In this document: one piece after another, positions 6,027 through 10,466 of the stretch
How positions within the stretch are numbered: position 1 is the stretch's first letter
Layout of the letters: each line of letters starts with the position of its first letter
Assembly (NCBI GenBank): GCA_030671915.1
Contig: DAOVHN010000033.1
Coordinates: 1 to 10,466 of the forward strand
Length of the DNA: 10,466 nucleotides
Direction of reading: 5' to 3'
Source: Pseudomonadota bacterium
Lineage (GTDB): Bacteria; Pseudomonadota; Alphaproteobacteria; UBA8366; JADFVY01
Made by a program: the position numbers and the translations under genes
Notes under the pieces: model-generated
Databases searched by the model: none
What the model saw: only the letters and a program-made list of their open reading frames with translations
Told to the model about the DNA's origin: nothing

Positions 6027-7225
6027 TTTCCGGCGGCCCGGGCTTCGACTTCCCGGGCTTCATCGGGACGGTCCGTTTTTCGGAGAAGTGCCGCATAGGC
6101 CGCCGCCGTTTCCATGGCCAGCGGATTGCCCGGGCCCAGCGATTTCATGCGCGTGTCCAACGCTCTCATGAACAGGGATTCGGCTTCGTCGTTCTGCTCC
6201 TGGCGCTCCAGCGCAACAGCGAGGTCGTGCTCGGTTTCGGCCACATGGGGATGGAAATTTCCGAAAATCCCCTGCCGGATATCCAGCGCGTAACGGGAAT
6301 GCTCCGCCGCGTCAGCGAATCTTTCCTGAGCGATGAGCATCTTTCCGATGTGGGTAAGCGCGATAGCGGCCTCTTCGCTGTCCGAACCGAAATTCCTGCT
6401 CTGCAGGTCCAGGACCTGGACAAGAAGCGTTTCCGCCTCTTCCAGGCGCCCCTGCAGCATCCGCAGTCGCGCGAGTGCTATTTGATCCGTCAAGGTCTCG
6501 TTGTGGTCTTTGCCGTAATGAGCCTCGTCGATCTCAATGGCGCGTGCCAGGGCAGTTTCGGCTTCCTCGGCGTGGCCAGTATACATGAGCGGGTAGGAAA
6601 GGTTGACGAGGCCAAGGGCGATCGTCGGCTTGTCTGGCTCATACAGGGATTCCTTCAGGGCGACGCTGCGTTCCATCACCCTCAGCGCCTCCCCATATCG
6701 CCCTTCATCCGTATACTGTTTTCCCAGGTTGTTAAGCGCCACGGCCAGTGCGTATCGCCCGTTCGCGCCCTGATCTTCGTCGAGACTGATCGCTTGGAGC
6801 AGATACTTCTCCGAATCGCGGTAACGCCCAACGACACGGTATCGATTGGCCTGGTCATTCAGTTCCACCGCGAACTTAAGGCTTTCCAGGCCATGGACCT
6901 TCCCGTTAATCGCGACGATGCGGTCGTATATCGGTATGCTCCCCTCGTAGTTACCTCGCGCGATGTGGAACATGGCCAGATGTTTAAGGGCTTCGGCGGC
7001 ATCGAGGCTGTCCGGATTTTCCGCCTGCGCTTGCGAAATGGCTTTTTCGAACAGCGCCCTTGCGTCGCCGTACCGTTCTTCGGTGTATGCGGTTCGGCCC
7101 TGCTCGATAAAGTCCTCCCAGGACTCTGCGAGCGCCGGGGCGGTTAGGCACGCCAAGGCCATAAACAGGATCGCTCGCGCCTTCCACCCCGAATGCAAAC
7201 AGAAATATGCGCGCGCGACCCTCAT
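6023..7225 (-). CDS. Exported tetratricopeptide-repeat protein (TPR3)
   Basis: This 400-residue protein begins with a signal peptide: basic residues up to Lys15-Arg17, a core AILFMALACLTAPALA, and likely cleavage after ALA near residue 33. The mature protein opens with SWEDFIEQGRTAYTEERYGDA, matching the Trp-containing lead-in of TPR1 and TPR2. About seven to eight TPR units of roughly 42 residues follow from residue 75 to 390. They are more divergent than those of TPR1, with recognisable units such as ALNNLGKQYTDEGRYGEAL and a final EAREVEARAAGK. The start at 7225 lies 9 nt after the moaB stop, with AGGG about 8 nt upstream as a weak ribosome-binding site. Its stop overlaps the TPR2 start. 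It is thus the first TPR gene of the array and probably shares the transglycosylase-moaB transcript. Ligand and role are unknown. Confidence 0.85.
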   Translation of the reverse strand: MRVARAYFCLHSGWKARAILFMALACLTAPALAESWEDFIEQGRTAYTEERYGDARALFEKAISQAQAENPDSLDAAEALKHLAMFHIARGNYEGSIPIYDRIVAINGKVHGLESLKFAVELNDQANRYRVVGRYRDSEKYLLQAISLDEDQGANGRYALAVALNNLGKQYTDEGRYGEALRVMERSVALKESLYEPDKPTIALGLVNLSYPLMYTGHAEEAETALARAIEIDEAHYGKDHNETLTDQIALARLRMLQGRLEEAETLLVQVLDLQSRNFGSDSEEAAIALTHIGKMLIAQERFADAAEHSRYALDIRQGIFGNFHPHVAETEHDLAVALERQEQNDEAESLFMRALDTRMKSLGPGNPLAMETAAAYAALLRKTDRPDEAREVEARAAGK

Positions 7226-7234
7226 CGCCGCGCC

Positions 7235-7762
7235 CTACGTCTCTTGCAGCCGCGGCATCAGTTCGACGAAATTGCAGGGCGTGGTGCGCGCGTCGAGCTG
7301 GTGGACCAGGATCTCGTCCCAGGCGTCCTTGCATGCGCCGGTGGAGCCGGGCAGGGCGAAGATGTAGGTGCCCCTGGCTACGGCGCCCATGGCGCGGCTC
7401 TGGATGGTGGAGGTCTTGATCTTCTGATAGCTGATCCAGCGAAATAGCTCGCCGAAACCGGGGATTTCCTTTTCCGCGACACGGTTGAGCGCTTCCGGCG
7501 TGACATCGCGGCCGGTTACCCCGGTGCCGCCGGTCGAAATGATAACGTCGATCTCGGGGTCGTCTATCCAGTCCTGCATCCGGGCGGCGATAAGGTCGGC
7601 CTCGTCGCGCACGATGGCGCGGGCGGCCAGCTTGTGGCCGGCTCCTTCCAGCCGCTCGATCAGGGTGCTGCCGGAGCGGTCGTCGGCTTCTGTCCTCGTG
7701 TCCGAAACCGTCATTACCGCGATGTTAACGGGTAGAAAGTCGCGGTCGCCTTCGATTTGCAC
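7235..7762 (-). CDS. moaB: Molybdenum cofactor biosynthesis protein MoaB
   Basis: This 175-residue cytoplasmic protein belongs to the MoaB/MogA family, which binds molybdopterin and in some members adenylylates it before molybdate insertion. Conserved parts are FLPVNIAVMTVSDTRT near the start, DVIISTGGTGVTGRDVTPEA (the pterin-binding GGTG loop), KIKTSTIQSRA, and IFALPGSTGACKDAWDEIL with the substrate-binding PGS. The C-terminus PCNFVELMPRL is typical of alphaproteobacterial MoaB. The GTG at 7762 is chosen because it follows the transglycosylase stop by one nucleotide and gives the usual family length. A start at 7795 would add 11 residues and overlap the upstream gene by 32 nt. The tight junction suggests translational coupling, although the two enzymes act in unrelated pathways. 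Confidence 0.9.
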   Translation of the reverse strand: MQIEGDRDFLPVNIAVMTVSDTRTEADDRSGSTLIERLEGAGHKLAARAIVRDEADLIAARMQDWIDDPEIDVIISTGGTGVTGRDVTPEALNRVAEKEIPGFGELFRWISYQKIKTSTIQSRAMGAVARGTYIFALPGSTGACKDAWDEILVHQLDARTTPCNFVELMPRLQET

Positions 7763-7763
7763 G

Positions 7764-9683
7764 TCAGTTCTCGCTGGTGGTCCTGTTGAACGCAACGACC
7801 TGCCGGTTCAGCGGGTCATGCGCAGTGTAGACCGGCCAGTCGCCGGCGACAACATCGCGCAGCGACGGGCGCGGCTGGCCCAGGCGGTCGCGATATATCC
7901 AGTAATTGGTCAGCACCTTTTCGACATAGCCGCGGGTTTCGCGATTGGGGATGCTCTCGATAAACAGCAGCGGGTCGTTGCGGAAATCCACGCCGCGCAT
8001 CCATTTCCTCAGATTTCCCGGCCCACCGTTATAGGCCGCCACGGCCATGAACAGGTTCTGGTCGATCCCCGGCGTATTCAGCAGATGGCGGATATATTTC
8101 TGGCCCAGCGTAACGTTCAGTTCCGGATCGTACAGCTTATCGCGCCGCCAGCCGCGATAGCGCTTGCCCGAGATGAAGCCCGCCGTTCCCGGCATCAGCT
8201 GCATCAGTCCGCGCGCGCCGGCGTGGCTCTTGGCCTCGGTCTTGAAATTGGATTCCTGGCGCATCAGCGCGAAGATCAGCGCGCGGTCCACCTGGAAGCC
8301 GCCGTTCGGCTCCCATCCCGGCAGGGGGAACAGCGCCGCATTGTGCCGATGCCCGTCGCGATTTTTGATCGCATGGCCGACCTGATAGGACAACGCCGCG
8401 ATCTGTTCGTTGTCGACAAAGGCCATCAGGGTCTGCAGCATATCGGGCGGCATGCGCGAGAAAACCCGCTTGAGTTCGCTGAGACCCTGCCGTTCCTTGC
8501 CGATCTGCATCAGCGCCAGTCCGCGCCGCGCCGCCGGGATATTCAGGATCTGGCGGGCCGCGTCGGGGCTGGCGCCAGGAACCTGCCAGTCGATCGCGTG
8601 TTCAAGCGCAAGGGCTTCCTGGCCCAGCACGCCATAGAAGGTCATCGGATGCTCGGCTGCCAGTTGCAGCATCGACACAACCTTGTCGGGCTGGCGGTCG
8701 ACCAGATAGGCCCTGGCCGCCCAGTAGGCGCCCGCCGAAACCAGCCAATCGCTGCCGGTGCGCGAATTCGCCAGTGCCGCGAACTGCTCGGCCGCCACGT
8801 CATACTGACGCAATCGCCAGGCCACCAGCCCGGCCCACCAGTGGGCGTCCGGCACCCATTCGCCCGACCGGTCAGCGGCGCTCAGGCCCAGTTCCAGCGC
8901 CTTCAGGTTCTTGTCGGCATGGTAATAGGCGCGCGCGATCTTGCTCAGGGCCGCGTCGTAGCTGATCGAATCGAAATGCCGGGAAACACTCTTGGTCTCA
9001 AGATATTCCAGCGCCCTGGTTGGCGCCCCCATGCGCAGCCAGCGGGCGATACGCCGTTCCGCATACCGCAGATCGCGGCTGTTGCGGCGGCGCACCGACC
9101 GCCTCGGCGCGGCGTTCGCGGGCTCGGCCTGCTGCGGCGCGGGTTTCGTCCAGGAAATTCTGACCGAGGGAACGGACGGTTTACGCGGCCATTTCCAGTT
9201 GGCGGGCCGGCGCTTTACCGCAAGCTTGTAAATCCGCGCGGCCTCCGGATGATCGGCGTAATCGCGCATCCAGTCCTTCAGTTCCTCGTAGCGGGACCGG
9301 TAGGCGCGCGGGTGCATGTAGCGCTGGTACAGCACGTGGCCCATCAGCAGGCGGTCGGAAAGCTGCTTGATGCGTTTGTCCGCGGCCTTCCATTCGCCGC
9401 CTTCCTGAAGACGGAAAATCTCTCGGTAAAGCCGCGCGTCGCCGTCGCTGAGAACGGTAAGTTTTTCTCTGATCTCGCGGCTCGTATCGGTCAGCGGAAA
9501 CTGCACGCCGGCAAGCGGCAACGCATTGCCGGTCTCCGCCGCCGCATTGTTCGGCGCCAGACAGACCAGCATCCCCAAAAAGGCGGCAAATACCGCAGGG
9601 AAGATCCGCGATCCAAGGTTAAACAATCTGCCCTCCCACCCGAACAGCCCTTTTGCCGGGCTCGGTGAATCAATAAATATCAT
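7764..9683 (-). CDS. slt: Soluble lytic murein transglycosylase (Slt family)
   Basis: This periplasmic enzyme cleaves the glycan strands of peptidoglycan, forming 1,6-anhydro ends. As annotated it has 639 residues. A hydrophobic export segment FPAVFAAFLGMLVCLAPNNAAA lies near residues 28-49. Next comes a long alpha-helical region of about 400 residues, as in the Slt70 superhelix. The C-terminal SLT domain has LIFALMRQESNF (catalytic Glu near residue 477), SHAGARGLMQLMPGTA, AVAAYNGGPGN and a closing YVEKVLTNYWIYR. The ATG at 9683 gives a long n-region and no Shine-Dalgarno. The TTG at 9626 has GGAGG 5 nt upstream and gives a compact signal peptide, so it may be the true start (620 residues). 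The frame stays open up to 9953, but that extension runs into the glycosylase gene. The stop is one base from moaB. Confidence 0.9.
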   Translation of the reverse strand: MIFIDSPSPAKGLFGWEGRLFNLGSRIFPAVFAAFLGMLVCLAPNNAAAETGNALPLAGVQFPLTDTSREIREKLTVLSDGDARLYREIFRLQEGGEWKAADKRIKQLSDRLLMGHVLYQRYMHPRAYRSRYEELKDWMRDYADHPEAARIYKLAVKRRPANWKWPRKPSVPSVRISWTKPAPQQAEPANAAPRRSVRRRNSRDLRYAERRIARWLRMGAPTRALEYLETKSVSRHFDSISYDAALSKIARAYYHADKNLKALELGLSAADRSGEWVPDAHWWAGLVAWRLRQYDVAAEQFAALANSRTGSDWLVSAGAYWAARAYLVDRQPDKVVSMLQLAAEHPMTFYGVLGQEALALEHAIDWQVPGASPDAARQILNIPAARRGLALMQIGKERQGLSELKRVFSRMPPDMLQTLMAFVDNEQIAALSYQVGHAIKNRDGHRHNAALFPLPGWEPNGGFQVDRALIFALMRQESNFKTEAKSHAGARGLMQLMPGTAGFISGKRYRGWRRDKLYDPELNVTLGQKYIRHLLNTPGIDQNLFMAVAAYNGGPGNLRKWMRGVDFRNDPLLFIESIPNRETRGYVEKVLTNYWIYRDRLGQPRPSLRDVVAGDWPVYTAHDPLNRQVVAFNRTTSEN

Positions 9684-9723
9684 GGGACCAGAATAGGATC
9701 TTGTCGTAAAGAAATCGTGTAGA

Positions 9724-9751
9724 AAGAAAACAGGCCAGCCATAAGGCCAGC
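9724..9751 (-). terminator. Possible terminator after the uracil-DNA glycosylase gene
   Basis: On the minus strand GCTGGCC (9751-9745) can pair with GGCTGGC (9740-9734) around a TTAT loop. The 7-bp stem includes two G-U pairs and is followed after three bases by TTTTCTTT. It lies in the 122-bp gap between the glycosylase stop and the transglycosylase start, where a terminator would separate the two. On the plus strand the same element is a direct repeat of AGGCCAGC (9732-9739 and 9744-9751). The rest of this gap shows no recognisable promoter. Confidence 0.35.
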
Positions 9752-9805
9752 ATGAGGCAATCGAAATAATGGAAGGCTTCTTTTTGCCCAATCCTGGGCG
9801 GTTTG

Positions 9806-10466
9806 TCAGGTTAATTCGTCCAGTTTTTCTCTTATTGACAGGAAATCCATCCAGGTTTCGCGTTTTTGCGCCGGATTGCGCAGCAGGTAGGCAGGGTGGA
9901 AAGTGGGCATCGCCGGGATTGGTGCCTCCAACCCCTCGCCATACTCGACCCACCGCCCCCGGGACTTGTTGATGCCGCTGTTCAGCCCCAGTACCGCATT
10001 CATCGCCGGCCGGCCCAGCGTGACCAGCAGGCGCGGCCGGACCAGCGCGATATGGCGCCGCACGAAGGGCAGGCAGGCCGCGGTTTCCGCGTCGGTGGGG
10101 CTGCGGTTTCCCGGCGGCCGCCAGAAGATGATGTTGCTGATATAGACCGACTGCTCGTCCAGCCCGATGAAGGATAATATCCGGTCCAGCAATTTCCCGC
10201 TGGCGCCGACGAAGGGCAACCCCTCGCGGTCTTCCTCGGCCCCCGGCGCCTCGCCGATGAACATCACCGGCGCATCCGGATTGCCGCGCGCGAAGACCAG
10301 GTTGGTCGCGGTCTGCTTCAGGGCGCAGCCCTCGAACCTCTCCAGCGCCGCGCGCAGCGAGTCGAGGTCGGCGGCGGCGGCCGCCACCTCGCGCGCATCC
10401 GCTGCGCCCTGGGCCGGCGCCAGCGGCGCATCCGGGCCGGGGGCACGTGGCGATGGCGTGGAGGCC
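9806..10466 (-). CDS. Family 4-like uracil-DNA glycosylase, 5' end cut by window
   Basis: This enzyme removes uracil from DNA to start base excision repair. The visible 219 residues show VMFIGEAPGAEEDREGLPFV (family 4 motif 1), SNIIFWRPPGNRSPT and MPTFHPAYLLRNP (motif 2 with the active-site His). The frame is open without a stop to the window edge. The upstream codons encode an Ala/Pro-rich stretch (PSPRAPGPDAPLAPA), which I take as the linker common at the N-terminus of alphaproteobacterial homologues. A GTG at 10387 is therefore probably internal and the real start lies outside. Classic family 4 enzymes bind 4Fe-4S with four cysteines. Only two are evident here, in FEGC and TAAC; the first Cys position is Phe and the third is Trp. 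It reads in the same direction as the transglycosylase but may be separated from it by a terminator. Confidence 0.85.
   Translation of the reverse strand, partial: ASTPSPRAPGPDAPLAPAQGAADAREVAAAAADLDSLRAALERFEGCALKQTATNLVFARGNPDAPVMFIGEAPGAEEDREGLPFVGASGKLLDRILSFIGLDEQSVYISNIIFWRPPGNRSPTDAETAACLPFVRRHIALVRPRLLVTLGRPAMNAVLGLNSGINKSRGRWVEYGEGLEAPIPAMPTFHPAYLLRNPAQKRETWMDFLSIREKLDELT

Noticed and set aside
5915..7147. A 410-codon plus-strand frame opposite TPR3
   Set aside because: It has no recognisable domain, and the opposite frame has a signal peptide, TPR motifs and tight operon junctions.
7485..9668. A 727-codon plus-strand open frame antisense to nearly the whole transglycosylase gene
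   Set aside because: Its translation shows no family motifs and reads as a His/Arg/Gln-rich mirror of the real gene. Long antisense frames are common in GC-rich DNA, and similar ones lie opposite the phosphotransferase, TPR2, TPR3 and dapA-like genes.

Overview
This GC-rich window looks like an alphaproteobacterial chromosome segment, probably Rhodospirillales-like. The basis is its gene families: a PA0069-type radical SAM protein, MoaB of the alphaproteobacterial type, and a family 4-like uracil-DNA glycosylase with an Ala/Pro-rich N-terminal linker. The taxon is an inference from protein character, since no rRNA or marker gene is present. All internal genes are intact, and the two edge genes are cut by the window. 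No tRNA, rRNA, CRISPR array, insertion sequence or phage gene was seen.

Layout. (1) 1-158, minus strand: the first 52 codons of a PA0069-family radical SAM protein. (2) 159-443: a non-coding region with a 12-bp palindrome, a strong plus-strand intrinsic terminator, and a segment complementary to the ribosome-binding site of the next gene. (3) 444-1385, plus: a dihydrodipicolinate-synthase-family enzyme with a TTG start. (4) 1457-2557, minus: an APH/choline-kinase-like phosphotransferase. (5) 2698-3971, plus: two overlapping genes of the TIGR04283 and TIGR04282 families, the glycosyltransferase pair linked to arsenosugar biosynthesis. (6) 3958-7225, minus: three tandem genes for exported tetratricopeptide-repeat (TPR) proteins. 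(7) 7235-7762 and 7764-9683, minus: moaB and a soluble lytic murein transglycosylase. (8) 9806-10466, minus: a uracil-DNA glycosylase cut at its 5' end.

The right two thirds read leftward as one probable transcription unit: transglycosylase, then moaB (1-nt gap), then TPR3 (9-nt gap), then TPR2 (ATGA overlap), then TPR1 after an 88-nt gap holding a dyad. A possible terminator separates the glycosylase from this unit. The transglycosylase and all three TPR proteins carry export signals, so they may act together in the periplasm; this is an inference from position. The glycosyltransferase pair ends tail to tail with TPR1, overlapping it by 14 bp.

The items most worth following up are the dapA-like leader (terminator plus masked ribosome-binding site), the tandem exported TPR array with a near-identical 3' end in two members, the loss of two of the four expected Fe-S cysteines in the glycosylase, and the arsenosugar-type pair without its usual partners. 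I do not see a clear-cut new multi-gene system.
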